From the NCBI GenBank assembly GCA_017311185.1, contig JAESUZ010000342.1:124001-188000 (forward strand): a stretch of 64,000 nt of DNA, read 5' to 3'. Source of the stretch: Proteles cristata cristata. Lineage: Eukaryota; Chordata; Mammalia; Carnivora; Hyaenidae. This document shows, one piece after another, positions 12,451 through 25,455 of the stretch (position 1 is the first letter of the stretch; the number at the start of each line of letters is the position of its first letter). A program made the translations under genes and the position numbers. The notes beneath the pieces are model-generated. The model was given only the letters and a program-made list of their open reading frames with translations. It was not told the DNA's origin and searched no databases.

Positions 12451-12630
12451 AACTCATTTGTTAACATGGTAACACTGAGGACCTCTTTAGCTATGCAAGC
12501 ATAGCCATCAAGTAGCCATGGGGAAATGCAAATTTAAAGTTGGGTGCTTGGCTGGAAATAAAAACTTGGGAGTGGTACTGCACCAGTTTTTTAACTGCAG
12601 ACAATTGAATTCCCCCTAGCCAGCTTAAAT

Positions 12631-13236
12631 AGACATGTACTCTTACGTTTACTACAGCATTACTTAAAATAGCCAAGATATGGATGCAACCTAAGACTCC
12701 ATTGGTTGATAAATGGATAAAGAAGATGTAGTGTATATACAGAATGGAATATTACTCTGCCATAAAAAGGATGAGATTTTGTTGTTTGTGACAACATGGA
12801 GGGGCCTAGATGGTGTTACACTCAGTGAAATAATTCAGACCGAGAAAGATAAATACCATATGAATTCACTCACATGTGGAATCTAAAAAACAAAAACAAA
12901 ATGAATATGCAAACGAAAAGCAGAATCAAACCTATAAATACAGAGAATCGATGGTTGCAAAAGGGGAGTGGGTGGAGGGATGGGCAAAATGGGTGAAGGA
13001 GCATGGGAGATATGGGCTTCTAGTTACGGAATGAATAAGCCACAGGAATAAAAGGTACAGCATAGTGAATATGGTCAATGATATTGTAATAGCATTATAT
13101 GTATGGTGACAGATGGTAGCTACACTTGTTTTGAGCATAGTGTACTATATAAAGATGTTGAATCACTCTATTGTACACCAGAAAATAATGTAAAATTGTG
13201 TGTCAACTATCCTAAAAAAATAAGAAAAATAAAAAC
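12631..13236 (+). mobile_element. L1 LINE 3' end (ORF2 tail plus 3' UTR), plus strand
   Basis: Begins in the ORF2 C-terminal coding part (atagccaagatatgg, then tggaatattactctgccataaaaagg). It passes through aaataccatatgaattcactc and atacagagaatcgatggttgc, then ends at ttgtacaccagaaaataat and an A-rich tail. Severely 5'-truncated, with no coding potential left. Confidence 0.88.
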
Positions 13237-13659
13237 TGTAACAACTAAAAACAAAGAAAAAGAAGTAACACCTTCAGCTCTACCTGGAATTTCGCCAAAA
13301 GTAAAAGCTGGCACTGATGTAGATGTTCCATATTAAAAATGTAGGACTGTAATAATCCTTACTGAGTTAATGTGAGGGAAACACTTGTTATGTTCCTACT
13401 TTCACTCTGTATTCTGCATTTAGACTATGTCGAAGTACAAAAATGTGTTTAATAAGGGGGTGCCTGGCTGGCTCAGCCAGGAGAGCATGCAACTCTTGAT
13501 CTTGGGGTTGTAAGTTCAAGCCCCATGTTGGTTATAGAGATTACTTTAAAAAATGAAATCTGAATAAAATGTGCTAAATGGAATATTTTTCATTTGTGTG
13601 GAATTGTATAGGCTGGTCAAATAAAGGAAACTCAATAAAATGGAAAAAAAAAAAAAAAA
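13237..13659 (+). pseudogene. Possible processed retrocopy tail, unidentified
   Basis: After the L1 tail, a plus-strand frame ends in KVKAGTDVDVPY and a stop at 13334-13336. About 310 bp without repeats follow, apart from the SINE at 13455. Then come two polyadenylation-type signals (aataaa at 13620 and 13634) and a 16-A run at 13644-13659. This is the layout of a retrocopied mRNA 3' end. No parent gene is recognised and no TSD was found, so it could equally be chance. Confidence 0.25.
13455..13569 (+). mobile_element. Short old CAN-SINE, plus strand
   Basis: gggggtgcctggctggctcagcc head, gactcttgatc-like core, gttggttatagagattactt end. This is the short older form without the long CT-rich tail. 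The imperfect flanking repeat aaatgtgttta / aaatgtgctaa (13441, 13568) may be its TSD. Confidence 0.8.
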
Positions 13660-14884
13660 GACATGGAGTTTTACTTAGCTCCAAGAATTTCTGGATGGGA
13701 TAGAACAAGACCTAAATGTTATGTGGCCAAACACAACAAAGCCAGGGCAAATGTCCAGCCACACCATGGGAAAGTTCAAATAGAACCACCGCTGTTGGTA
13801 CTACCCACTGTGACATTAGGGACTGAGCACTGGAAATCTGACTTCCCTTATACAAAGCAGATGCCTTGGTCATGAATGGTGACCCTGTCTCTCCTAGTCT
13901 TGTGCACCCAGATTTTGCACCTATGCAAATGAGTTGAAGAAATTCAGCCACACATCTCTACTCCAGCTATAAGAAAAACATGCAATTTTAGCTATACAAC
14001 CTCTCTAGTATTAGAAGGAAAGCTAGAGGGGTTTGAAATGAGTGTTGACTAAGTAAACTTGCTGTATCTGCTTCAGGGAGCCAGTGATGTATAGATAGTA
14101 TTTACAGTAACGGCATTGGGTAAGGCCAATAGGGACAGTGGTTGGACTGAGTCCTTGAACACCCCAATACTTAGATATCCAGGATGGAAGTTGGGAACAA
14201 TCAGGTAGTGAGAAGCTAGGTAGCTCCCTAGAAGCTCAAGGAGTAAGCCATCACCTGTATTGGATCGTTCTTTGAGATAGATTAAGAACACAAAGCTGAC
14301 CATTGGGTTTGAACACATGTAGCTCATTCATGACTTTGACAAGAGGTATTTCAGTGGAGTGATTAGAACGGGTGCATAGAGATTTGGAGAGAATGAGATG
14401 CAAACAATGCATATAAAGGGGCAAAGATATGGTCATGGGAGTTGGGGGAGAAAATGGGACTGAAGGAAGGTCTTCTTTCAAATGGGAGATATTTAAAAAT
14501 TAAAGATGAAAAGGCATAACATAGCCACATGTCTAAGCAACCCCACCAAGTGGTATGTTTTGAATTCTCTTTCACAAAAGGTGATTTATTGCCTGATCAG
14601 TGCAAATACTGTGTTTTTAAACAGTTTTTCCTAATCTGTTGGAATACCCCCATGGCAGGGGATGTCAAGGGCTTTCTGTTTCTCATGTCACTGGGCTCTT
14701 AGCCTCGACACAGTCATCCTTTCACAACTGAAGAGTAAATTCTCTGATCTTGTCCAAACTTTTCCTGAAGCACACTTCATGTCAGCCTCCTCTACCTTTA
14801 ACAGACAAGGTCATCAGAAAATATTACCCTTGAGTTATCCAGAAGAGGAAGGCATTTACTTTAGAAAGTGCTAGAATATGAAGG
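13660..14884. other. Unassigned non-coding DNA
   Basis: No gene or confident repeat. Parts of 14060-14480 have the purine-rich texture of decayed LINE sequence, but I could not place them. Confidence 0.35.
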
Positions 14885-15085
14885 TTGAATCATATACTAA
14901 GTAGCCATTTGAGACTGTCTTCTTTTACTCAGTTTAGTGTTTTTAAGATTCATTTGTGTTGTATCAGTAGATTTTTCCTCTTTATTACTGAGTAGTATTC
15001 TATTTTATGGATATATCACCACTTCTTTATCCATTCACTAATTGGTGAACATGTGAGTTATTTCCAGAATTAAGAATAAAACTGC

Positions 15086-15526
15086 AATGTGGTACACACA
15101 CACACACACACACACACACGCGTGCGCACACACACACTGGAATATTAATCATAAGAACGAAATCTTGCCTTTTGCAAAGACATGAATGGAGCTTGACAGT
15201 ATTATGCTAAGTGAAATAAGTCCATCAGAGAAAGACAAATACATATGATTTCACTTATATGTGGAATTTAATAAACAAAACAGATAAAAAAAAAAATAGA
15301 GGGGGAAAAGAGAGGCAAATCAGAGAACAGACCCTTAACTACAGAGAACAAACTGAGGGTTGCTGGAGGGGAGGTGGGTGGGAAGTTGAGGTAAATGGGT
15401 TAGGGCACTTGTGATGAGTAGTGGGTGTTGTATATAAGTGGTGAATCGCTAAATTCTACTCCTGAAACAAATATTACACTGTATGTTAACTAGCTGGAAT
15501 TTAAATAAAAACTTGAAGAAAAAGAC
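15086..15526 (+). mobile_element. Carnivore-type L1 3' end inserted in older L1, plus strand
   Basis: ORF2 end and 3' UTR (agtattatgctaagtgaaat, tacagagaacaaactgagg) finishing with the carnivore terminus aaattctactcctgaaac and an A-rich tail. The short repeat aaaactgc at 15078-15085 and 15527-15534 fits a TSD. It splits the minus-strand L1, so it is younger than its host. Confidence 0.85.
15094..15138. repeat. (CA)n microsatellite
   Basis: Mostly perfect CA dinucleotides with a cgcgtgcg interruption at 15119-15126. It lies at the 5' boundary of an L1 3'-end fragment. Confidence 0.95.
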
Positions 15527-16283
15527 AAAACTGCTAAATACATTCACATTTAGTTTTTTGTGTGGACACATAAAGAGAAATGTCTTCAATGTCTTCATTT
15601 CTCTTGGGTAAGTATGGAGTGGAACTTCCGAATCATAAAACAAATGGATGGTTAACTTTGATCTATACTGGGGGTGGTAATCATTTTATATTCCAACCAG
15701 CAATTTATGTGGCATCCTAAAAGCTTGCTAAACTCACTTTTAGTCCTAATAGACTTTTTTGTAAAATCCTTGGGATTTTCTACATAGTCAATCATGTTGC
15801 TGAAGAAAAAGACAAGTTTTCTTTACTCCTTTCCAATCTGTGCCTTAAAAAATGCTATATTTCACTGGCTAGAACCTCTCAGTATGCTATTGACTGTAAG
15901 TGGTGAGAATAAAAATCCTTGCCTTATTCCTAATTTTGGAAAGAAAATATTCAGTCTTAAATAGGAAAGTATGAGGTTAGCTATAGCTGTTTTTGTTGAT
16001 GCCCTTTATCAGAATGAAGAAGTTCCTTTTTTTCTAGACAGTTTGCCTGATGAATAGATGTTGAATTTTGTCAAGTGAGTTTTCTGCATCTATCAAAATG
16101 ATTGTGATGAATTTCATTGACATTTGAATGCTGAACTACTTGCATTCCTAGGTTAGGTCCCACTTGGTCATAATACTATTTAATTCCTGCATTTTATTTG
16201 CTAATATTTTGTTAAGATTTTTTGTGTTTATAACTCCTGAGGAATATTGGTCTGTAAATTTCTCTCCTTTATTTATTAATTTT

Positions 16284-16461
16284 TTTAATGTTTATTTTTG
16301 AGAGAGAGAGAGAGCGAGAGAGAGAGGAACAGAATCCGAAGCAGGCTCCAGGCTCTGAGTTGTCAGCATAGAACCCAATGCGGGGCTCAAACTCACAAAC
16401 CATAAGATTATGACCTGAGCAGAAGTCAGACGCTTAACCAACTGAGCCACCCAGGTGCCCC
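16284..16461 (-). mobile_element. CAN-SINE inside minus-strand L1
   Basis: Tail, GA run, gaagcaggctccaggctctg core and actgagccacccaggtgcccc head, all inverted. The 7-bp target taatttt flanks it (16277-16283, 16462-16468). Inverted L1 ORF2 sequence continues on both sides. Confidence 0.92.
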
Positions 16462-17572
16462 TAATTTTCTCTTTTAAATGTCTTTGTATGGCCTTAGTAT
16501 CAGGGTAATGCTGGCCTCATAATTTGAGCAGGAATGTGTTTCATGTTCCTCTATTTTCAGGAAAAGTTTATATAAAATTGTCCTCTTTTATTATTTGGTA
16601 AAATTTGCCAGTGAAGTTTCCAGAGCCCAGAGTTTTCTTTTCTGGAAGGTGTTTAACTACAAATGTAATTTCATTGTTTGGTGTAGGATTATTCAGGTTA
16701 CTTGTTTCTTCTTGAGTGAGCCTGAGTGGTAGGTTTATGACTTTTGAGCAATTTTTTCCACTGCATCTAAGCTATCAAATTTATTAGCATAAAGTTGTTC
16801 ATAATAGTCCCTTATTTCCCTTTTAATGTCCTTAGGATCTTTAGTGATGTTTCCTCTTTCATCCCTGATGTTCTTAATTTGTGAGTTCTCTCTTCTTTCT
16901 TTAGCAGTTCAACTAAAATTCTTATCAACTTTATTGATTTTTTTTAAAGAAATAGATTTTGCTTTCATTAATTTTCTCTTCTCTCTGTTTTCAATTCCAT
17001 TGATTTCTAGCCTAATCTTTATTGCTTAATCTTTTATTTATTGCTTTTAGTTAAATTTGTTCTTCTTTCTAATCTATTCAGGTAGAAGTTGAGAAAATTG
17101 GTTTGAGACCATTGTTCTTAAACATTTAATGCTATAAATTTTCCTCGTAGTGTTGGTTTAGCTGAATTCCACAAATTTTATATGTTGTCTATTTAATTCA
17201 TTAAAATATTTTCTAACTTCCTTGTGACTTTCTATTTGACTAATGGGTTATTTAGAAGTGGGTTATTTCATTTCCAAGTACTTGGGTGATATTCTAGATA
17301 ACTTCTCATCATTGATTTCTACTCTAATTATTTTTTAGTCAGGCACATAATTTTCATATTTTCAATTATTTTAAATCTGCTGAGACTTAATTTACAGCTC
17401 AGAATATTGTCTGTTCATCTTCTGTTTACCATACTTAGTTTCACATGCTTCACTACAGAAATATTCATATGATTGACTTTGTGGGGTTTCCCCAGCCTCC
17501 ACTGTAGGTGTTATATAATACACAGCATATGCACCACATAAGCTTCTTAAAATCTTAAAAACCATGAATTCT

Positions 17573-17781
17573 TAATTTTTTTAATGTTTCTTTTTGAGAG
17601 AGAGAGACAGAGTGTGAGCAGGGGAGGCGCAGAGAGAGAAAGGGAGACACAGAATCCAAAGCAGGCTCCAGGCTCCAAGCTGTCAGCACAGAGCCCGTTG
17701 CAGGGCTTGAACTCACAAACTGTGAGATCATGACCTGAGCCAAAGTCGGGCACCTAACCAACGGAGCCACCCAGGCACCCC
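17573..17781 (-). mobile_element. CAN-SINE, minus strand
   Basis: Inverted full-length copy. The tail is ttaatttttttaatgttt and the head end is accaacggagccacccaggc. The target tgaattct repeats at 17565-17572 and 17790-17797, with a similar A-rich lead. Both minus-strand open frames here are SINE. Confidence 0.92.
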
Positions 17782-17797
17782 TGAAAAACTGAATTCT

Positions 17798-20700
17798 AAA
17801 ACGCAACTGGCTTCAGGGATTTCGTATAATTGTGGACTGATTTCTCGGTTACATTATCATACATGTGATCCAGCATATGTTCACATCATTGACATAAAAA
17901 CACATAAATTTAAAAATTCATCGAAGAACTTTAAGATTCTAGAGAATATTTCCCTAGACCATGGAGACCATGGCTCCTAGCCAAAAAATTCAGCAGTGAT
18001 AAATTTATGGTATAATAGTGTTGAGTTTTCTTTGGCTCCAGCTGCTTTTCTTAGAAGAGATCTCCTTTGAAACGCTAAACTATCTGACAGGCAAATTCGG
18101 GTGGCACTTTTTTGTTTTGGATTTTCTTAGACGTGATCAGAATTGTCAAAGGCAATTTTATTGCTTTGCTGTGATGAGTCCTAAAAAATTCCAAGGACAT
18201 CCCTGAGGAGACAGAGAAGATAAACAGCTTATGACAAATATCAACCTCATTCTAGATCAGAACTATCTTGCTTATTGAAATCCTATAATTGTCTATTAAA
18301 ACTAAGAAAATTGCTTATCAACCAAGAAAGCTGGCAGTTTTAGAATAAATCCTTACTAACATTGTTCCCAAATCTGTAGTAATGAACCAGAGGAAAAGAG
18401 TACATTTAAGTGTGCTTACAATTGCAAACCTTAGCCAAATTTAAATGCCAATCTTTATTAGAAAATATTGTTGAATGGAAATGATAAATTCAGGGGGCCT
18501 CAATTTTGTAGGACTTGGGGAAAAGCCTCAAAACCAGCAAGTAGGAGTTAAATTAGCAAGTTCAATAGACAACGTGTAGGTCAGCCAGACGCATGGCTGG
18601 AGGCAGACAATGCAAGAAGAGAAAGCAGGCAAAGCTATGACACAGTTGGCATTCTTTCAACCACAAGAATTTGAGGAATCAAGAGAATTGTGGGAAACTG
18701 ACTAGATATCCTAAAGATTGATGCCACAACTACTCTGCATATTTTCCAATCCTTGTTGCCCAGGACATAGGACCCCACCTTATTTCAATAACATTATAAA
18801 GAGAAATTCACATGATAATGAGGAAAACAGTAACTAGGGGTGGAGCAGAAGATCGTCTGGTTAGTTCTATCTTGACAGAGTCTTGATCACGAGGTTAGGT
18901 TTGATGCCATTAAAGAAAAGAATATTAAAGATTACCCTTAACTGGGTGTTCCTAATGTATTGCTTCCTCTCATGCAGTCTGGGTGGACTCCATGTTAAAT
19001 AATAAAAGTGATGTGGTTGTGTTCAGTTTGAATGCCCCTGTCTGCTCTTAGATGCCTGCTTACAAGAAAATGTCTAGGAAGCTAAGATTCAGGACTAGCA
19101 CCTGATGGATGCCCCATTTCCCGGTTCTCTGTGCAGGGCAGGGAATGGGTATCAGTGACTGTATTGCTGGGAGAGCCCTATCTCTTCATGCTTGGGCCGG
19201 GAAAAGAGGGTGGAAAGAGCATTCTTCATGGGGCACTCATTTTTCACTTATATTTCACCCTAATTAAAAAAAAAAAAAAAACTAGATCAGGACGTTTCAA
19301 AAACAAATTACTAAACTCAACCTTAGCAGGGATGTGACTTAGTAAGTCCTCTTCTGATTCCACTTCCATTTCAAATCTAGGAAACGTGCACACTTGTCTG
19401 TCTCAGTCCCCTCCATTGTACGAATTAAACTTCTGGTGCAGAATGGAGGTCTGCTTAAGTAAAAGGTAGGAATGCACAGAATGCTTTGAAGAGAGAAAAA
19501 GGCCAAGTCCGTGCTGCAGGCAGTCATGACCAGGATTCTTAAGCCCTGTGAGAAACCAAGCTGTACAGGATTCCGTTCGAGCACTGGCTACTCCTGGTTG
19601 CATTCAGTGACCACTTTGAGTGAAAGCAAAGTTCAGCTTTCCGAGCTAAGCTGTGCACCTGAATGCTTTGGAAACTTGTCTTCATTTTATTTTCTTTCAA
19701 AACCCTTGCAGCCTGCTGACCAGGTAAAAGAATAGGACATATGGTCTTTATTTAATTCCTTCATGCTCACCGCCAAGACAAGAGGAGGTTGAAGGGTGAA
19801 GATCTCTTGGCTGTCTCCAATGCTTTGCTTTAATCTTGCTTTATTTACTAAGAGCTAATAAAAAATCTGAAGTGCTTAACTCTCAAGTGTTGTTTTTCTT
19901 CTGGGCATTGGTATTTGATTTGTTCCTTGGTCTGAACCCCCACCCCCGCTCTTTTTACTGCTGAATGTGCCATTGTGAACCTTCTCTTTAATGCTGCGTT
20001 CATTTTCCTTTCTTTGATATATTTTTAGCTCCTAAAAGTGTGCTTTTTTCCACTCTTATTCAAATGACTTTAAGTTATTTTGAAATGTAACCGCATTGGA
20101 TTTTTAAAGTAAAATAATTATAAAACTAATATTTACATGAAAAATTTTGGAAAAAGAAATCACTTATCTTGCTGCCCAATTGCAATTAGCTCTTTATTAT
20201 TCTCTTTTAAAAATGTATTGCATTTTGCACACTGACAGAGAGTGCATAGAATTCTGCCCAAATGTCTTTCACTCCACATTATCCTACCCCTGTGGTTCCG
20301 TATTTGCTAATTCTGCAGGTTACTAGGGAAGATATTCATGTGACATTGCCTCAACTGACGTAGCCCGTCTGGCTATCGATAGGACATCTAGATTGATAAT
20401 ATCGATTTCTATGGCTATGCGCCCAAGGGCAGGAGCTTTGTAAAGCAATCAAACCTGCAACAAATTAACATACAAGGGCTAATAATGTGTGGGGTTTTAG
20501 GATATGAAAATGACAAGTTCTAAAAACTTTGTGACTAATAATTCAACAAGAACAACTCTCTTTGGTTACTTTCAGGACCTATAGCTGTAGGCTGGGGAAG
20601 TGAGCACGGATTATGATAGGAGTATTCGCATCCTTAAAAAAAAAATACTAATGTAATTATCTATCCCCATAGAATCAATTTCCTGGCATATCTTTTCCGA

Positions 20701-21355
20701 AATTTATCCTGAAAATGTGATTCTTGGTATTCAACCTGCAGGTGAAACTAATCATACTGATATCAAAACCTTTACTATTTGGACAAAGGTAAATATTTCC
20801 TCATCCATTGCATAGTGAGTAGCCTTTTTAATATCTTCCCACATTCTGATATTTTATTTGGAGCTTTTAAAAAATTGGATTGCTCTTCTAAGAGGTTTGT
20901 CTTTCTCTAGAGACAATAAAAATGGAAAATAAGACCTTGATAAGTCTGATCAAGCCTGATCACCTTGTTTTTGGTAACCAGGAAACTGTAACATAGACAA
21001 AACCATGCTGTTAGGCCTTTGTAAATTACTCACTGCACTACCTCCTTTTCAATACTGTGCTTCTTATATATCAATTTTATTTCTCTTAGAAATCCTTTTA
21101 ATTTGTTAATAAAATACTTAAAATATATAGAGATCCTTGAGATTCTTGATATGGTCAACTCCTAGTCAAACACATTTTTCAATACCAAAACCCTTTAATA
21201 GTGTTATGAATTAATTACTTTTTCCTTGCTCACTCCATTTTTATGTCTTTTTTTCTCTTTTAATACATTTTCTTAAACTCTATTTTATTTTATAATAAAT
21301 ATGACTGTTTTGTTTTGGTTTGGTTATGTAAATTGGTGTTTCCTTGGGTATCTTT
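17798..21355. other. Unassigned AT-rich non-coding DNA (3.5 kb)
   Basis: No gene and no confident repeat family over this long stretch. A-run at 19265-19280 and TA-rich patches at 20090-20160 and 21090-21300. Frames of 60-80 codons on both strands show no domains. Repeat fossils too old to recognise by eye may be present. Confidence 0.4.
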
Positions 21356-21359
21356 AAAA

Positions 21360-22870
21360 AATCCCATTATTCTAAAATATTCTGTTACTTTATGTGTTTC
21401 TCTTGTGAGCAGCGTATAGATATATTTTATTTTTTATTCAGTCTCACAACCTTCACGTTCAATAAGAGTATCGATGTTTTTGCATTCATTTTTACTGATA
21501 AATTAAATTGATACCGTCTTCTGTTTCTCTTCTTTTTCTTCTTTGCTATTATTTTTGTTTTCCTTTTCTGCTTCTGTGGGATTATAGGCTTTTTAATCCA
21601 CTCTTCTTTTAAAAAGATACAGTTTGCATTTATATTATTTCAGTGGCTACTCATGCATGTTGACATACAGAGCAATTCTCAATTTGCCTAACAACTTTAA
21701 GGTTAGTTGGTAGTCCCACACTTTTCCAGAACACACCAAGGACTTTAATGCCCTAAACAACCATAGAAACTTCCACCTCCTCTATTTTATCATTGTTTAT
21801 AATTTTACTTTTATCTCTTTCAAAAAAAATAAACTTAATTCTTGCCAGTTATGTCTACTTATATATTTTGTTTCTTGTACCCCCACATTTCCTTCTGAGC
21901 TTACATTTCCTTGTACAGAAGCCCCTCCCTCCTTGTTACTTTGGTGCAGGTCTCTGGCGGGGGATAAATTCACTTAGTCTTTGTGTAACTAAAAATGCCT
22001 TTATTTTGCTTTTGCTTTTGAATGAGAGTTAACTGGGTATAAAGCCTTAGGTGGACATTTACCATCAGCACTTGGCGGCTATTAATCCATTATCTCCTGG
22101 CATCTATTTCCAATTATGAAGAGATGTGCTGGTCTCTGGCTGCCGACAGTCCGTTCTCTGTCTTCTCTCTGGCAGCTCTTAAGGCCTTTTGTATATTACC
22201 CTTCATGTTCTGTAGTCTCATTACAATGTGCATAGGTATGGATTTATTTTCACTTGTTCTCCTTGGTACTTGGGGCATTCTTTTAAATACAGGATTCATA
22301 TCTTTCTCCAGTGTAGATATTTTTCAGCTATTGTAACAACTGTTTCCTCCATTCTCAGCTTCTCACTTTTCTGACACCACCCCGAAAGGATTGGGGGTGG
22401 GTGTTGTGGTACCTCGTGACAGCCTAGTAAGGGTGGAAGTCTAAGCCCTTCATCCTGCCTTTGCCGGGGGGTGAGAGGGGGGGTGAAGCTGCAGTCTTTT
22501 CTGTGGTGTTTGGCTATCGGAGAGTGGTTTGTGTCTAAAGGTTCTGTACGTTGTCAGTTTGCCCTTTTCCTGGTTCTTTGGCTAGAGAGAGAAGGCTTTT
22601 CTCAGGCTTTTTTTTTTTTTTTAAATCTCTGTCTGTTGGCATTTCCAGGCATCCAGGCTGATGCAAAAAGAAAACCTCATGTTTCGAGGTCCCTAGTCAG
22701 TCTGCCTTCTTTTCTCTACTTTTCAAAGTATTGTCATGTTTGTTTTCTGTGTAATGTCCTGAGTTTTTAGCTTTACTTGCCTGGAGAAATAGGGAAAAGA
22801 ATGTCTACTACTGTATCTTCCTGGAAACGAAACCTATGTATTTAGGCTTTGTCAGGCTTCTCTATAAATT
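21360..22870 (-). repeat. Probable old L1-like LINE, minus strand
   Basis: Phrases such as gtttctcttgtgagcagcgt (21396-21415), ttttgcttttgcttttgaatg (22004-22024) and the 22100-22300 block resemble inverted L1 upstream sequence in the expected order. Divergence is high and I cannot name the subfamily. Could be L1M or HAL1-like. Confidence 0.4.
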
Positions 22871-24679
22871 AATTTTAAGGGGGAAGAGCTTAAATATTGA
22901 TTTAATTATTATTTTTGGCTGTTCTTTGCATTAGGTTTCTTCACCTGTCTTTACATTTTGATTTGCAAGATCATGTGGAGAGGGATATGTCATTTTTATG
23001 TCTCTCTTGCTCTTTCCCTTTCAACGCTCACCAATCTCTTTTGAGTAATTTTGTTTCTTTCTCCAGACCCTGCATTACAACTCTAGAACCAGGTTTAGAA
23101 TGTAATTTGGAGCCTATGCCCTTTGCAGTGAGATAGAGATCCCACAGACCTGGGCCCTGAGCTATTTGGTAATCTGGTTAGGCTTCTTGTTAACCAACTA
23201 TGCCTGAGTCTTTCCACTGGCTTGGCCCACAGGCAATTATGAGCTATGGCCCCAGGCAGAAAATGGCAGAAAGGTTTTGTGTCTCCTTTCATTAGTCAGG
23301 GAAGAGGAAGTCCCATCAGCCTTAGCTGTTAGCAATGAGCCTATCTTAGTGCATCTCAAGTGGAGATGGAGAACCAGAGAGTACTTTAGGTCTCCCTTAT
23401 TGCAGAAGGTCAACTGTCTGCTCTCAGACCAGATTCCAAGAAGTCTCTTGCTTCATCTCTGCCTACCATTTGTGCTTCTCTGTTATATTTCTGGATCATG
23501 GAAATGGTACCCTCATTACACGCTCTTTCATTTTTATTTTCTTGAAATCTTTTTGGGATAGGATTGCCACGTGCTGGGAGTAGAAACTGTACCAAAGCAT
23601 GAATTTCCTAGACCATCTAGATGGAAAACATACCTCTTTCTTAAGCATGTTTTGGAAACACTTGGGGGAAATGGTTTATGTAACATAACGAGCTCTAAAG
23701 TCCAAAATTAGCTCTGATTGAGTTTCATGATAGAACCATTTCTTTTTAAGTGACATCATATACTTATTAGCCATTTTGACATATAATTATGCAGTTCTCT
23801 TACATCCCCCTTTACTTCAACCCACCATCCAAATATGGGTAGATGATAACTTTTGGCTAAATTGTTCTTCAGTATTATTGGGTACGTATGAGCCAAATGT
23901 TCACTATGATTAAACTTAATTTCTTGTAAACTTTTTTTTTCTAGTGTTAATAACTGTCCTATTTCCCAGTCCTTTTACCTACGGTTAATTCTTCCAATAC
24001 ACTATACTATTATGGCAATCCAGATTTCCATGCAATCAAATCACTCAGTTCATGTATTAGTTATTTTTCTCCTTTATGACTTCCGGTCTAGTACCCTCCA
24101 TCTTTATGTTCCAGTGGGACCTGTTACTTTCTTGGACTTCTAAAACAGCTGCCTTCTTTGAAAGTTCTCTTTACCATCAACCTTCTCCTCTTTCTTGTGT
24201 TGTATCTCCTGCCTTCTAGGACCTCATTTTTTTCTTAGTTCCCTGTAGCATGACCCATTCTAAGGTTCCTAAAGAAAGATGCATTAGCGATACCTTTTTA
24301 AAAATCTTTGTTTTGCTTTCATTTCAAATGGGTAATTTGGCTAGTTCAACATTCGAGGTTGGAAATGATCTTCCCCTAGAATTTCTGGAATTTACTTCTT
24401 TTTCTTCCACCTACTGAAGTTTCCAAAATAGTTTTCATTCCTGATCTCTCATTAGGACCCAACTTTTCTCCCTGGAATATCTTATGATCTTCTTATCATT
24501 TATGCTCTGTAATTTCACAATGATGTACTGGGATGTGGGTGTTTTTTTAATCTTTCAACTACACTCTTAGTGGGGCTTTTCAATCTGGAGATTTATGTAC
24601 TTGAGTTCGATGATTTTTTTCTTGAATTAAGTGGCACAGCTAAACTCCCTTTGGAATTTCGTTCTTCCTCTTTGCTGTG
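22871..24679. other. Unassigned T-rich non-coding DNA
   Basis: No gene recognised. 24480-24660 has the texture of an old transposon (tttcaatctggagatttatg) but was not identified. T-run at 23931-23939. Confidence 0.35.
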
Positions 24680-25035
24680 GTCTAGATGTTTGTGTCCCTT
24701 CAATTTTCATATTTGAAATCCTAATCCCTGAGGCAACAATATCAGGAGGTGGCACCTTTGGGAGGTGATTAGGTCATGAGAGAAGACTCTGCATGAATGG
24801 GATGAGTGTCTATTAAAGACATTCCATAGAGTTTGCTGGCCCCTTCTACCACATGAGGACATAGCAAGAAGTTTTTAGTCTGCAACCTGAAAGAGAGCCG
24901 TCACCAGAACCTGACCATACTGCTATTCAGATGTTGGACTCCTAACCACCAGAATGGTGAGCAATACCTTTCTGCTGTTTAGAAATCATCTAGTCTATGG
25001 TATTTTTGTTACAGCAATCCGAATGGAATTATGAG
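24680..25035 (+). mobile_element. MaLR-type solo LTR (MLT1/MST-like), plus strand
   Basis: Order of motifs fits a mammalian ERVL-MaLR LTR: gtggtctagatgtttgtgtcc, atttgaaatcctaatccc, ggaggtgattaggtcatgag, acatgaggacatagcaag, tctgctgtttagaaatcatc, then ctatggtatttttgttac. It is a very old LTR relic; no internal viral genes are seen nearby. Confidence 0.7.
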
Positions 25036-25455
25036 AGGAAATGGAATTTTGTCTTTCCCTTTCTAGAGGGAAGCAGGGCCGGGTTGGCTGATTGGGATGG
25101 TCCGTACACCCGGAGCTTTATAGGTCACATGATATGTCAGTAATTCCTTTGGTCAACATGTGAGGAACCTAAGAAAGATGGTAAGTGGGGTGTGGTTTGG
25201 GCTCCTGTCCAATTGGTCTTCCTACAGAGTAAGAGGATCCCAGCAAAAGATCACCAGGACTCCAGGGCATCTCACTTTGGGATTTTCCTGAAAACAGAGT
25301 CTGAGATAATGACTCGAGTGGAGTTCATTTCAGAGGTGGTATTTGGAACAGAAGTGAGGGAATGAGGAAAGAGGCAGGGAAGGGAGAACAAGCCACAAAA
25401 GAAAGAGTTACTGAGTTGGTAAACAGTGTAGGCGACCAGGGCACAAACCCAATTA
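25036..25455. other. Unassigned non-coding DNA
   Basis: No gene or clear repeat between the LTR and the L1 fragment. Confidence 0.4.

Larger units (their letters stand above)
14885..17460 (-). mobile_element. Old L1 LINE (3' UTR through ORF2 RT region), minus strand
   Basis: Runs antisense. The L1M-type 3' part is at 14885-15085 and 15535-15700 (gtgtggacacataaagag, ctcttgggtaagtatggagtgg). Inverted ORF2 follows: gttgatgccctttatcag, gttgaattttgtcaag, ttgcattcctaggtt, cagggtaatgctggcc, and ttatttcatttccaagtacttg. It is interrupted by a younger L1 end and a SINE. All open frames inside are broken ORF2 or antisense noise. Confidence 0.82.

Noticed and set aside
15094..15138. Regular repeats considered as a CRISPR-type array
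   Set aside because: Simple dinucleotide microsatellite without spacers, in a mammalian genome.
24680..25035. LTR considered as part of a fuller endogenous retrovirus together with 36825-37110
   Set aside because: The two LTR relics are 12 kb apart, in opposite orientation and probably of different age. No gag, pol or env-like sequence was seen between them.
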